Positions 44,336 through 55,559 of a stretch of DNA of 64,000 nucleotides are shown here, piece after piece. The notes beneath the pieces are model-generated. The model worked only from the letters and a program-made list of their open reading frames with translations, did no database searches and was not told the origin of the DNA. Every line of letters begins with the position of its first letter. Within the stretch, counting starts at the first letter, position 1. The position numbers and the translations under genes were made by a program. The stretch is from assembly GCA_038030265.1 (NCBI GenBank), contig CM075943.1, positions 35,402,001 through 35,466,000 of the forward strand, read 5' to 3'. The stretch is from Corythucha ciliata (lineage: Eukaryota > Arthropoda > Insecta > Hemiptera > Tingidae).

Positions 44336-44980
44336 AATAGCACTTAGAACTAGGAACATTTCTAAAACTATCTAAAAATTCCTCGAAATTTTCCATTGAA
44401 AGTTTTATAAATAACAAAAAATAGACCGCCCAAAGTTGTATTTAAATCATATTATTTAAAGTATTTTATTTAAATCGTCACATGAATTTGTGACAGAAAC
44501 ACTGCCCCCGTCCTTTGTAGTCCTTGCACCACGCGTATTTGTAGCTTTTTTCCTTTGCATTCACTTTCGCCTTGTAAAGCAAAGCTCTTTTAAAACCCGT
44601 GAGATTGTCAAAGATTATTGTAATATTCGCTTTTCCGGTCAAGTTGAATGAACGAGGTTTGACGTCAATTGCATCTTTTCTGAGGCTTGAACAGTATTGC
44701 TTCATTCTTCTTCAGAGCCCAACGAAACGAACAAATAATTTTCCTAGGCAAATTTTTCTTCATTCCAACTTGGAATCCAACCAGTGTTTTGATTTGGATT
44801 TGACAAAAACCCTGCGACATTTCCACTTAGTTTAAACTGAATTCAAGTTTCTATTTTCCCGCATTCACATTTTCTGGAAAGAAAAGAAATTATGAGCTAT
44901 CTAGCGCCTCATTTTCCTAATAAAATACGTGGTATAAGCGTGGTGCTGAACATTTCACCTTTTTCAGCTTATTTGCGGAG
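44336..44980. other. Spacer with one unexplained frame
   Basis: A 75-codon minus frame (44478-44705; ANITIIFDNLTGFKRALLY, then YKYAWCKDYKGRGQC) vaguely resembles C-termini of LINE ORF1-like proteins, too weakly to call. Confidence 0.25.
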
Positions 44981-44985
44981 GGCTG

Positions 44986-45096
44986 CCCCCCAATTCTGTA
45001 ACTCATAACTCGTGCATTAGTAAACTTTCTCAGCTGATTACTTTCAATTACTCATCTTGTTAATTTCGTTAACGCACGCGTTTACAGAATTGGGGA
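44986..45096. mobile_element. Palindromic MITE family P112, copy 2
   Basis: CCCCCAATTCTGTAACTCAT at the left, mirrored by ACAGAATTGGGGAG at the right. GTTAACGCACGCG inside as in copy 1. Confidence 0.55.
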
Positions 45097-45765
45097 GCGG
45101 GACTGGGTAATTGTCACAAAGCGATTTTCCGTCGATGATCGTATTTATAGTGCTGTAAATAATATAATATAAATATAAAAAAGTCGCAAATATTTGCGCA
45201 CGACTTTCATTTTGCGTACAGTTTAGAAGGTTGTGTTACATCATTAAGTTGCTATTCTTAATCAAATCATCTCATCGAAAAACAGACATTAACGAGCGAG
45301 AACGCTATAAGTATAGTGCTTGTTAAATTCTACACGCCTATCTCAAACTGTAATAGCTTGTTTTACGCGGCTATTACTATTTTAAGTACCAATAAACGGT
45401 GGCCAATAAATAAGGGAGCTGGCTCGCACTCAACAGACACTATGAGCCTCGTAAAATATTGAAGCCTATGGCGTTAGCCAGTTGGTTAGGAAATGCGAGT
45501 CTTTAAGACCTGCTCACAAACTCTTTGTTTACGTTCTGTGGAGTCTATGCCTCCAATCAAATTTATTCCCTCGAAAAATGAAGCATTTTGATAAGTTGCA
45601 TAGACACCACACAACGCAAACATAGAGCTTATTGTGAACGGGACTTCAGAAGTTTCTGCGTATCTGAAGATAATGAAGGATACAGACCGAATAAAGGGGT
45701 GTTATATGGAATAACACGGGTGGTATCCACGTGACAATCATTTTAATTGCGATAGGATAACGTCG
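45097..45765. other. AT-rich spacer
   Basis: No gene or repeat recognised. Confidence 0.3.
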
Positions 45766-45767
45766 TG

Positions 45768-46501
45768 TTATACTAGATTACATTACAAGATTAGTAAGTG
45801 GTGCATTACCTGCGAATTTTTTTTTGGCGGACGAGGCTTGCCGAGGACACTAATTAAAAACGAGCGGGTAATACCACTTAATAGTCGAGTGATGTACATT
45901 ATTTTTCGCGCAACCGTCGTCGAATATTAACCAGTTTTCATTATTTTTCGCGCTACCTGCTTCGTAAGTTGCGCATTACGATAACATGATAACTCCAGTA
46001 AGTTGAATTTTTCATAACCTGGTACTTATAGCTTCAGTTTTTGAAAACTGTACAGTAAAGGTTTCAAACTGACATGAAAAGTTTTTTACATGTCAGTTTT
46101 CTATAACCTTGTGCAACCTTTGTTGAAATGTTATCACCTCATCCGTGATTATAGAAATATCTTAAGACATGGATTTTTTTGGCAAAAGATTAAAACTGGG
46201 TAATATTCGACGACGGTTGCGCGAAAAATAACGGACATCACTCGATCATTAAGTGGTATTACCCGCTCGTTTTTAATTAGCGGCCTCGGCAAGCCTCGTC
46301 CGCCGAACAAAAATCTCGCAGGTAATGCACCACTTACTAATCATGTAATGTAATCTACTATTTCATGTCAATTTTAAACCTTTACTGTACAGTTTTCAAA
46401 AACTGAAGCTATAAAGCGCCAGGTTACGAAAAATTCAACTTACTGGAGTTATTATGTTATCGTAATGGGCAACCTTCGAAGCAGGTAGCACGAAAAAATA
46501 T
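45768..46501. repeat. Two interleaved inverted repeats (A-B-A'-B')
   Basis: Arm A (45768-45935) is inverted at 46186-46374 (landmarks AGTAAGTGGTGCATTACCTG, AAAACGAGCGGGTAATACCA). Arm B (45937-46084; CGCGCTACCTGCTTCGTAAG to AACTGACATGAAAAG) is inverted at 46360-46501. The arms alternate rather than nest. Confidence 0.6.
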
Positions 46502-46528
46502 AACACTCTTTTGTACTTGCTCCCCTGT

Positions 46529-46640
46529 CCCCTATTCTGTAACTCTTAACGCGTACATTAGTAAAATAAACAAGGTGAATGATTGAATAATCAGCTGAGA
46601 AATTTCGCTAACGCACGCGTTAAGAGTTACAAAATAGGGG
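46529..46640. mobile_element. Palindromic MITE family P112, copy 3
   Basis: CCCCTATTCTGTAACTCTTA at the left and its inverse at the right, with AACGCACGCGTTAAGAG inside. It lies 28 bp beyond the B' arm. Confidence 0.6.
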
Positions 46641-48140
46641 AGCTGAGGCTGTTATAATTTAATTTTATTTTTGTTCCTTTAACTTTTTTCCTGTTTATTT
46701 ATACAATTTCTGATTCGACGTTTATCAAACCAATTTTCTAAGAACAACGATGATGACTTTATCACAGTTGTTTTCAGTCTTCAAATTATCATGCAGAAAT
46801 AGTATATTTCACGAGTGAGGAAAGCGTCACTTTACGCGCGGGTTGTGTTTGGCGATCGAGGCAAAGCCGAGTTCGCTAATTACTAACAACGAGCGCGTAA
46901 AGGCTATTTAATGGCTATTTTTCGCCTGACCGACCAAATGTGAGGCACTTCACCACGACTCACTCCAAACACGTCACTCCTAACAGTGACGGAAAGTACT
47001 TTACATCACTCCTAGAAGTGTCGTAAAGTACTTTCGTTCATTCCGTGACGTAATGTAAGCAAATAACACCTTGAGATTAAAGTGTTTCTTTTATTATAAC
47101 ACTCCTTTTCGTACTCCCCCCCCCCCCCGGGTGAATTGTTTTTTACCGCGCTTGATTAAAGTTGAACGACAGCCTAAAATTGTAACAATAGGGAGATTTT
47201 GAAAGATGTAAAAAAGAAAAAGAAGAACATGAACGTCGTTAAGCAATCTCACCAATCATCTCTTCCGTACCCTAGCAGCCATCGGGCGTTAATAGCAACG
47301 TTCATGTTTTTTCGCGTGTCCAGCGTGTAAAGTTCGAGTTTACAGGGAAAAAACATCTGCAGGAAGTCAAGAGATACACACCAGTGATGTAAAAACTTTA
47401 CCTCACTGAAAAGTTGTGGCGTAAAATTTTACCTCACTGTACTGGGGAAGACGGGGGTGGGACGTAACTAGGCAACCTGACGTAACTAGGCTTCCGCTTT
47501 ATAGTTATGTATGTTGACCGAACGTTATCAATATTGCACACGAATGAAAATTGACTCTGTTTTTATTAGGCTTAAATCTACTTCCTTCACTCGTTGTGCA
47601 ATATACTTCATTCAAAATCTCACTGATCATTGGAATCTCACTGGTCATTGGAACTTTGAAGTATAACTTTGTTGATATGATTGATAAATATGAGTTTCCT
47701 TAAATGCGACTTCAATGCGACGATGATTATTACTTTTGTTCGATCAGGTCATCGGTCGCGTAATACAGGACTGTCGGTTAAGAGGAGTACTCAACAAAGT
47801 CATCCAATCACGGCCATGTTTTTAATTTGAGGAAACCAGCCTTTGAAGGTACAATCAAACCAGAGAAATTTGGCTCTTGAATCGGTGAAACCCGTGAAAT
47901 TGGTTTCTGAAAGGGTCGATTTTCCGAAGTTTTGTTTTCGACAGACCTATACGTAATTCGTTTAAATTGAACGATTCTAGCACGTTTCGTGTTTGAAAAA
48001 TCGGTTTAATACAAATCCATGTGGTTTTCCCCACCCGTTTTTATGAATTTCGTGAGTGGGTGGTTAACTTTTAAGAGAACTGCAAGAAATTTTAGTGAAA
48101 TTGGCAATCCCGTGTGCAGAATTGGCGCCGTAATCTGCTG
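46641..48140. other. Spacer with a divergent relative of arm A
   Basis: 46810-46960 carries GGCAAAGCCGAG, CGCTAATTA and AACGAGCGCGTAAAG, recalling arm A of the 45.8 kb repeat. 46990-47035 has short GTGACGGAAAGTAC / GTCGTAAAGTACTTTC repeats. Minisatellite words at 47870-48010. No gene supported. Confidence 0.35.
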
Positions 48141-48160
48141 TTGAGTGGTTGATTTTTCAG

Positions 48161-48354
48161 CTTTCTCAGGTCTCTATGCGGCCGAAACACTTTTGCCGAA
48201 TGCTGACGAGTTAAATAGCGTGCTCGAGTGTGTGGCCGGTGCACTCGCCATTCGCCTCGGCGTTGTTCTCCTCAGGGGCGGTATATTTGGCTCAAGTCAA
48301 AGGGATTGTGAGCACCGGCGTTCTGTTGGATCTCGTATGAGGATATTATTCTGA
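48161..48354 (+). CDS. Candidate terminal coding exon
   Basis: Acceptor GTTGATTTTTCAG at 48160, then an open frame (phase 1) reading FSGLYAAETLLPNADELNSV, LECVAGALAIRLGVVLLRGG and a Ser/Arg-rich end, to a stop at 48352. AATAAA follows at 48358-48363. The exon is richer in G+C than its flanks. No upstream partner exon is identified and the product is not recognised. Confidence 0.35.
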
Positions 48355-48564
48355 ACAAATAAAGCCATCAATCAACTCAACAAAGGTCGACGATTGTTTT
48401 GTACTATTTCCGATGTGATTATTTTAGAATTATAATTGTTGTTTGAGCAGTTCACGGTACTGAAGAGGGGCTACTGTTTTGTGCCTGAAATGTATCCAAA
48501 ATAAAAAAACTGCAAACAAGGTTGTATTAGTTCCCGAAGGAAAGAAGAAGGAGAGGAAGGTTTT

Positions 48565-49030
48565 TTAGTGCATTTCATTCAAAAAATGCACTATTGGTCT
48601 CGCCCTGATGGTCGCACATATGGGTTGTGATACTTTTTTTTCACGTTTCAGAACCCCTAGAACACGAATCTGAGGTCGGTTCGATTTGCTACATACAGGG
48701 TGTACAAAAAGCGACTGGACAGAGAAAAACCAGTGAAGGGGCAACTCATTTCTGATCGAAATGAATATTTGCACTTTTCCGAAATTCCGCTTTGTTTCCG
48801 AGATATCCGCCATTTTCTGATTTTTTCAGAAACAGTTTGTTGCACACGCAGTAATTGTTGCAATGGCAAAAATGATGAGCCCATTGGAAAGAGCACACAA
48901 TTTTCTATTTGAAGAGCCTTCTTTAATCCAGATCAGACGACATCTACTACGTTTTAAATCAGCTTATTGAGTAAAAAATCCTGAGGTGGGCCAAAAAGGG
49001 AGGAACAAAAAAAATTTAAAAAATGATTTT
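48565..49030. repeat. U' block followed by half foldback F2b
   Basis: U' at 48565-48690, then TA and F2b (CAGGGTGTACAAAAAGCGAC) to about 48968. There it is cut by a stretch (TGAGGTGGGCCAAAAAGGGA) also found at 2446-2464. Confidence 0.55.
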
Positions 49031-49540
49031 TGTGCCAAAGCGCGTTCCGCTAAATTAACTTCTACGAACCTAACAAGACCACACACTTGCTTCCACCCCG
49101 GGGGCACCACCCCCTCCCCCTCGACTTTTTCAAAAAATTAAAATGGGAATCAAAGGCTACTCCAACATGGAGTATACGTACTGAATATGATGCTTCTAGA
49201 ATCAACTGGTGAATTGTAGTGATTTTTTGACCATTTCAACCCCTATTTTCCCCCCCTCCACCTCGACCGATTTGGCCTAAATGCAATACCGACCGGGGTC
49301 TTATGACTACTGATTTTTGTGCCAAAGCGCGTTCCGCTAAACTAATTTCTTCGAGAGTTATCGTGCTAACAAGAAAACGGCCATAATATTATAAATAAAC
49401 ATATATATATATATTCCGGAGACCACTGAATTCGTGTTCTAGAGGTCCTGAAACATGAAAAAAACATGCCATGACCCATGTTTGCCACCATCACGACGAG
49501 ACCAATAGTGCATTTTGACATAAATGAAATGCACTAAAAA
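49031..49540. repeat. Inverse X and U blocks with empty landing site
   Basis: X (GTGCCAAAGCGCGTTCCGCT to GCTAACAAGAAAACGGCC), a TA microsatellite at 49389-49414, then U (CGGAGACCACTGAATTCGTG to GAAATGCACTAAAAA). No foldback between X and U. Confidence 0.6.
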
Positions 49541-49640
49541 AAGGTTTCGGATTCGAACCCAGGCACTCCGCATTCCGCAATGGTGAAATAGTGACGTACC
49601 ATTTAACCTAATTTAACTGATCTGAAAATTAACGTAATCT
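49541..49640 (-). repeat. SINE-like fragment with B box
   Basis: On the minus strand GAGTGCCTGGGTTCGAATCC then GAAACCTTTTTTT. GGGTTCGAATCC is a perfect tRNA-type B box followed by a T-run. No clear A box or tRNA fold. Related to 2462-2600. Confidence 0.4.
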
Positions 49641-49647
49641 GAAAAAA

Positions 49648-50046
49648 GTTTTGTTCCGACAGCAGCCTGTCGGGAAAAGTGCATTTCATTCATACGACAA
49701 TCGAGTCAAACCTCATAAGTTAGAACGATATCAATCAATTATGAATGAAATTTAGGCCGGGATAAAGATTTTAGTTGCAAATATGTCCTCTAAAAAGAGT
49801 CCGCCTTCCCTAGACAACCAAACTGACTCTGTTTCATTTTTCATTTTCATAATTTTGTTCCCCCTCAGTTGGTGCCAAAAAAGGGGCCTGCGGTAAAAAG
49901 AAACACGATTTTATGATTTTGACTTTTTATACCACGGCCTAAATGTCATTCATAATTGATTGATATCGTTCTAACTTATGAGGTTTGACTCGATTGTCGC
50001 ATGAATGAAATGCACTTTTCCCGACAGGCTGCTGTCGGAACAAAAT
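49648..50046. mobile_element. Hairpin-ended foldback (family H), copy 2
   Basis: Hairpins CCGACAGCAGCCTGTCGG at 49656-49673 and its exact inverse at 50021-50038, each followed inward by AAAGTGCATTTCATTCAT. Same arms as 2605-3011. Confidence 0.7.
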
Positions 50047-50055
50047 TTTTTTTTT

Positions 50056-50815
50056 ATTGCATTTCATTCTGAAAATGCACTATTGGTCTCGTCGTGATGG
50101 TGGCAAACATGGCTCATGTCATGTTTTTTTCACGTTTCAGAACCTCTAGAGCACGAATTCAGTGGTCTCCAGAATTCATATATATATATACACTTATATT
50201 ATTATGACCGTTTTCTTGTTAGCACGATAACTCTCGAAGAAATTAATTTAGCGGAACGCGCTTTGGTACAAAAATCAGAAGTCATAAGACCCCGGTCGGT
50301 ATTGCATTTAGGCCAAATCGGTCGAGGTGGAGGGGGGAAAATAGGAGTTGAAATGGTCAAAAAATCACTACAATTCACCAGTTGATTCTAGAAGCATCAT
50401 ATTCAGTACGTATATTCCATGTTGGAGTAGCCTTTGATTCCCATTTTAATTTTTCGAAAAAGTCAAGGTGGTGGGGGTGGTCCTACCGGTGTGGAATTGT
50501 AAAAATAGCGTTGAACTTCACTAGTTCATCTTAGCGCTCTAAAATTCAACTCAATAATTTAATGCAACCTAAGCCCTGGGTTCCATTGAGATTTATCGAA
50601 AACTTTGATGGGGGGGGGGGTGTAATAGGGGATGAAATTTTAAAAAATCGCTTAAATTCACGTTTAGGTATTATAAAATACGGCACAAAAATTCAATATA
50701 ACAAAGCCCTTGAAAAACTACCGACACTTTCCGACATTTTTGAAGAGAGGGAGGTGAAAATAGAGGAAGAAGTTCGGCTTATTTGGCTTAAATAGTCGTA
50801 AACTTAGTATTTCAA
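50056..50815. repeat. U, X and W blocks with empty landing site
   Basis: U (GCATTTCATTCTGAAAATGC to CAGTGGTCTCCAGAATTCA), a TA microsatellite at 50178-50200, X to about 50450, then W (inverse of 25800-26145). Confidence 0.55.
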
Positions 50816-51045
50816 AAATGCAAAGGAGCGCAATCATCGAAAAGTACTTAGTTCCAGAGATACAACCGATTGAGTATAAAAAGTAAGAAAATTTCCAGTT
50901 TTTTGCGATTTTCGACGTGCAGCCGACCGATTTTTTGTTGGCAAAGTTCAGATTCGGATTCAGCACCCCAAGAAACATAAGATTCGTTGACAAAACTACT
51001 TCTATGCGTTTGTCCCGGCCAATTCCCCATTTGACTGGACTAAAT
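50800..51045. repeat. Repeat Q, copy 2 (inverse)
   Basis: Inverse of 30190-30425. The AAATTTCCAGTTTTTTGCGA and TTCAGCACCCCAAGAAACAT words show the match. Confidence 0.5.
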
Positions 51046-51090
51046 CTTGTCATTTTAATACTCTTCTCATCTAAAGATGATACAAAGAAT

Positions 51091-51290
51091 AGGGGTACTC
51101 AAATAATCAGCCTGTAAAAACCTGTAAAGGAGTATTTCCCTGTAATTAAGTAAAATTCCACTCCCCTCCTGTCTATACGTTGCTAAAGAATCTCGTTTCT
51201 TTAGTAAGGCATAGACAGGGGGGGGGGATTTTACTTAATTACAGAGAAATACTCCTTTACAGGTTTACAGGCTGATTATTTGAGTACCCC
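51091..51290. mobile_element. 200-bp near-perfect palindrome
   Basis: AGGGGTACTCAAATAATCAG, CCTGTAAAAACCTGTAAAGG at the left are mirrored at the right with very few differences. The arms run about 85 nt with a short loop and a G-run of 10. Flanked by AATA and TAAT. Confidence 0.65.
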
Positions 51291-51845
51291 TAATGAGTCA
51301 CACAACGAACTCCTTACGCCCTTGTGCCTTGTGAGACATATAGGCAATACCTGGCCGCTTCGTTCAATGGCTCGTCCAGATTCGACTCAATCTTGTTCAA
51401 GTGTCGCTAGAGAACCTTTAAAACACAGGTACTGCAACACGGATTTCAGCGCCATATTTAGTCCCTCAGTTGTTAGGGTAAACAAAATATCATGAATGAA
51501 AAAATTGTCATCGTAACTGCAAACAAACGCGGAACGCGATCGAAATAAATCAAAAAATATTACTTGTCAATGAGATCAGGTGATAATTATAATCATGTGA
51601 GGGACCAAGCATGGCGCCGATTTCCGTATTGCAGTACTCGTGTTTTATAGTGCCTTAGTGTCGCTAGACATGGATGGTATCTCCATAACGCTGGGAAAAA
51701 CCACCGCCAATGGATAGTGTGCCCATAACAGCTGCTGTGTTTGTTGTGCGTGAAGTTTAATTATTTTCTGAGGTCACATTTCTTTTGAGTACACACATTG
51801 AGCACTCCAAGAGAGAAGTGGAATGATATCCATTGCGAGTTCCTT
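51291..51845. other. Unique-looking spacer
   Basis: No recognisable gene or repeat; a 71-codon frame at 51280 begins in the palindrome. Confidence 0.3.
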
Positions 51846-51848
51846 TCA

Positions 51849-52793
51849 CAATTAACGCATCGCTGGTTTTCCTCAAGCAAACTGCCATAACTCCGACAAT
51901 TTTCGTCGCACGTAATAATGAAGCACACCACTGAAATGGCACAAAATTGTCTTTTTATTATGTCTACGTGGTTTTGGAATCAGCTTGAGTTAAAGGCCCT
52001 TAATACTGGGCTGAATTTCCAAGTTGTCCTCTTTTTCCACCAAACAAGGGTTTTCTAACAGCTTTAATTTCGCACACAGCATTATCAAGATGAGTCGCTC
52101 TGCGGAAAAAACTTTCCAATGATCTACGATGAAATGGACATTGCCACTGTAACAGCCAAGATATTTGGACAAAGGTTTGAAATTGTCAAGTGTAATTGCC
52201 AAAATAAGGATGTTGTAGCCACTGGAAATAAAAGAGAACTATCGTCTTATTGGTGGATGATTAAATCCAAATCGCTAAATCGGTCTCAGAAAATTATAAA
52301 AATACGAATGCAGTGAATTCTTCACTCATACACCCCCCCCCCTCATAGGGCCCACACAAAACACAATAGGTATTTCGATTTATTTATTTATTTTTTTTGT
52401 ATCATTCGTGTTTCATAACGAATGCTCGATATGCTGTGAGTGAAATTAAAGATGTTAGAAAACACGTGTTGGTAAAATAGGACAACTTGGGAATTCAGCT
52501 CAGCATTTACGGCCTTCAACTCAAGCTGATTCCAAAACCATGTAGACATAATAAAAAGACAATTTTGTGCCCTTTTTAGTGGCGTGCTACAATATTACGT
52601 GCGACGAAAATTGTGAGAGTTATTGCAGTTTGTTTGAGGAAAACCAGCGATGCGTTGAAAAAGCGGAAAAGTGCGTTTTTCTCGAAAACGGTTGATATTC
52701 GGACCATGGTATATTTGGTCATTTTTTGACGTAAATATGGTCTAGAATCACCTGCTTCATTTGTGCCACGTGGACCAAGTACACCCGGTATAG
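51849..52793. mobile_element. Foldback F5b
   Basis: Arms 51849-52003 and 52513-52655 are mutual inverses (CGCATCGCTGGTTTTCCTCA, CACAAAATTGTCTTTTTATT). The right side continues through the F5 landmarks (CGAAAACGGTTGATATTCGG, ACCATGGTATATTTGGTC) to ACACCCGGTATA. The left terminal portion is lost. Confidence 0.5.
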
Positions 52794-52918
52794 GTCTCAC
52801 ATCAATCAAATCATGTGTTTTTCTAGAGTGCAGCAAAGAGACAGACCTCTTTTCTTACGACTTGGCGTGAAAGTCGGAGTTTTCTGCGCATACATATTCT
52901 TCTGCCGATAAATCACCA

Positions 52919-53348
52919 ATGGGGAACTTCACATTTTTCAATCACTGGTGTTTCTTGAAGAGTGTGCTTCAACAAGACAATTGCCCACATTAAACATTGA
53001 AATCAATCAAGAGTTTTTTTAGGCGAATTTTTTAAAATGTTGAGTGGGGGTTTGATTGCGTCAAAGGGCAGTTAATGAAATGGATGGTGTTGGGAAGAGG
53101 GGGGAATACGCGTTTTCTGGGGTTTAATTTTTCTTGTTATTTGTAAGTTTCCTCAAATGCTTCAAAACTGCACATTGACGTCATTTTTCCCTCGTACCAT
53201 CCATCCCCTCCTGAAGAACATTGAAATTTATCTAAAGATCACCAGTAGCACTAATCGGCCAGGAACTACTGTTAATATCCTTGTCCGCATGTGTCAATTC
53301 ACCGATATACTTTTCCCCCAAATCGGGCATTCATGCAAGTTTCCCATT
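52919..53348. mobile_element. MITE family M458, copy 3
   Basis: ATGGGGAACTTCACATTTTT to GCATTCATGCAAGTTTCCCA, about 430 bp. Small deletions compared with copy 2. Confidence 0.6.
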
Positions 53349-53985
53349 CACAGTCGAGAAATAATGAATCGTAATCGTAGTTTCAAGGGATAGTTTTGAT
53401 CAATAGTCATTTTTACAGTCATTATCCAAAGCACTAACAGCGCTAGCTAATTCGACGTACACTGCCCAAATTTCGAATTTATCGGTAGAAACAGTACAAT
53501 TGTCGAATAGTCAATAATTATTATCTACCGTAAAAATTATCAGGTTTGGTATGACAGTCTAATTTTCCGACGTGTACTCAGTCAAGGAAAAATAATTCTT
53601 TCTGACGGCAACTTGATCGTTTCCTTGAGCTTGTTTTCCAGGCGTTATGCTTTCGCCTAAAATCTATATCTCGGGAAAATGACTGACACAATAATAATGT
53701 CATCTTATTTATTGCACTCCTATTTCGTATACACTACAACTTGAAGTGAAATTGGTACGTTTCTGATTTCAATTAGAGCATCACTAGACACTGGCTGAGG
53801 CATTATCAGATCACACTTCACTTGTAATAAACTCGCGGGGTCAAGGGCACTTCTTCTGACAGTTCTGACTTCGACTCAAAAAGATACCTAGATGCGAAAA
53901 TGTTCAAATATCAGGGTTTCAAGTAAGAAGTTAAGAAAACGAATTCTGGTGTATAGTTTTCGTACTAAAATTTCCCATTTTAATT
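53349..53985. other. AT-rich spacer
   Basis: No gene or repeat recognised. Confidence 0.3.
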
Positions 53986-53989
53986 TTTT

Positions 53990-54140
53990 CCACGCGATGT
54001 ACAGCGCCATCTCTTGTCTCAGGGTGATATTCAAAGCTTCACCGTCAACAGCCTTAATGAAACAAATTATGGTATCAAAATTATTACTTCTGGGACGGCT
54101 TAGGGTATCCGTATACGGAATGAAATGCACTCTTTGTTGT
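53990..54140. repeat. Hairpin-type composite end without the hairpin
   Basis: GGGACGGCTTAGGGTATCCG, TATACGGAATGAAATGCACT, CTTTG matches the end of the 15.2 and 33.1 kb composites, but stops before the CCGGCAGC hairpin. Confidence 0.45.
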
Positions 54141-55210
54141 TCTCCTAGTGTGCGCCGGCCCTTAAGGAGAGGAAGTGTGAAAGAATATAATATGTACTAA
54201 TAGAATTATAATATTTTGTTTTTGTATAAGTGCATTCGAGTTCTATGCTCACTTTTCTTAGAAAAAAAACGCGTTCAATCAAACTTCATCAATAAATTTA
54301 AGAATTTTCGTGATCTCCATGTTTTAAACACAATTCTGAAATGCCAAGTGTCCTTCAAGGTAATCAATTACCCTTGTTGAGGCGTACTAAGTTATGATGA
54401 AATCTGTTATTTTGTTTTTAAAAAATATATTCGTTTTTGGGTAGCGAGACGTCAGTGACGAGTTTTTTTTTTGAATTTTTTTTCTTCAGTAATAAACTTT
54501 GTGCGCCAGGTTGAAGGGCATCTGGTCTCAAATCTCCCAAGAGCCACTCAAAACACGTTTGTTTCGTTATTTTCAGGCAAATCTGGTAATCCATTATGTT
54601 CTTCTAGGACAACAAGTTCTCAATTGAGTTTTTTTTTAGTAGCTCAATTATTTTGATTGTCGAATTACTATAAAAAAGCCTTAATTGCCTGCATTTGTTA
54701 CGTTCGTCTCAACGAGAGCTAATTTACTTTTTTTGACCTTGGACGTAAACTATTAGGCCACAGTTTGTAGCTTGTGCTATTAAACCCTGTCGGGTTTAAC
54801 AACAATGGTGGTGGGGGGGAGGAGGGTATTTTCGTGTTATTCACGCTCAAGTGCCAGGGATTAGAATGTTTACGTTCATACAACATGTACGGGTGTATTC
54901 ACACGTGTGGTTATCAAGATATCTCAATGTAAAGCCATTGTCGCTTAAGTTCCATTAATTTTTTTTTTCTCCCCAAGGCCGGTAATGTCAGAGCCTGGAG
55001 ATTGACCAGTACTATAATTTAATTAGACGTCTGAAACTCGGTTTATACCTATCTTGTGAAAGTGTGGAGAAAGTGCCTGCCTGCATCGAATGAGCTTCTA
55101 CATAATATGCATGAGCTCTTTTAAGACTGGAACTACAGATGAATTAAAATAAAATAAACTGAAAATTAAATTACGGATGTTAAAATTATTGTTCCACTAA
55201 TTCATCATGC
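54141..55210. other. AT-rich spacer
   Basis: TTTTTTTT and G-runs; no supported gene. Confidence 0.3.
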
Positions 55211-55215
55211 CACTT

Positions 55216-55485
55216 TTTTTTTCTTTTTTGGGGGGGGGGGGCGGACCCAGCCCAGCCCGCCGGCGCCAAAGCCATCAGTAGGCTCATGCACCAAACCCCG
55301 TGGGGCTGCAGACTCGGAAGGCCTAGTACGGCTCCTCAAATCTCCCTATCCTCTCGAGAAACTCTAGGACCCGATCCCCATTTGTCCGGGAGAATTCTAG
55401 AGAGGGTATCCTGTCGTCCCCAAAAACTTCAAATCTCGTCCTTGCGTACCCATCGCATTCACACACTATGTGTTCATCAATATGT
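55216..55485 (-). pseudogene. 3' end of an R1/Jockey-type LINE
   Basis: The minus frame from 55481 reads IDEHIVCECDGYARTRFEVF, then GDDRIPSLEF and RVLEFLERIGRFEEPY, with a stop at 55323. The pattern H-(V/L)-x-C-x-C ... R..(V/I)FG ... FLER.GRF is the usual C-terminus after the zinc finger of R1/Jockey/I-type ORF2. After a GC-rich 3' UTR it ends with a C-run and an A-rich tail (T-run on the plus strand at 55216). It is 5' truncated next to the Penelope-like element. Confidence 0.6.
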
Positions 55486-55559
55486 TTGTAATTTGGGTGA
55501 TATTGTGGAGTTTCAGATCAATAAATCAAGAAAAGAGATGTCTCTCCACTTTTTATTTG

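Noticed and set aside
44478..44705. 75-codon minus frame resembling a LINE ORF1 or FP25K-like C-terminus
   Set aside because: Resemblance limited to a YKYAW-like word; no supporting sequence upstream.
49550..49580. tRNA gene on the minus strand
   Set aside because: Only the T-arm-like B box is present; no acceptor stem, D-arm or anticodon arm could be folded.
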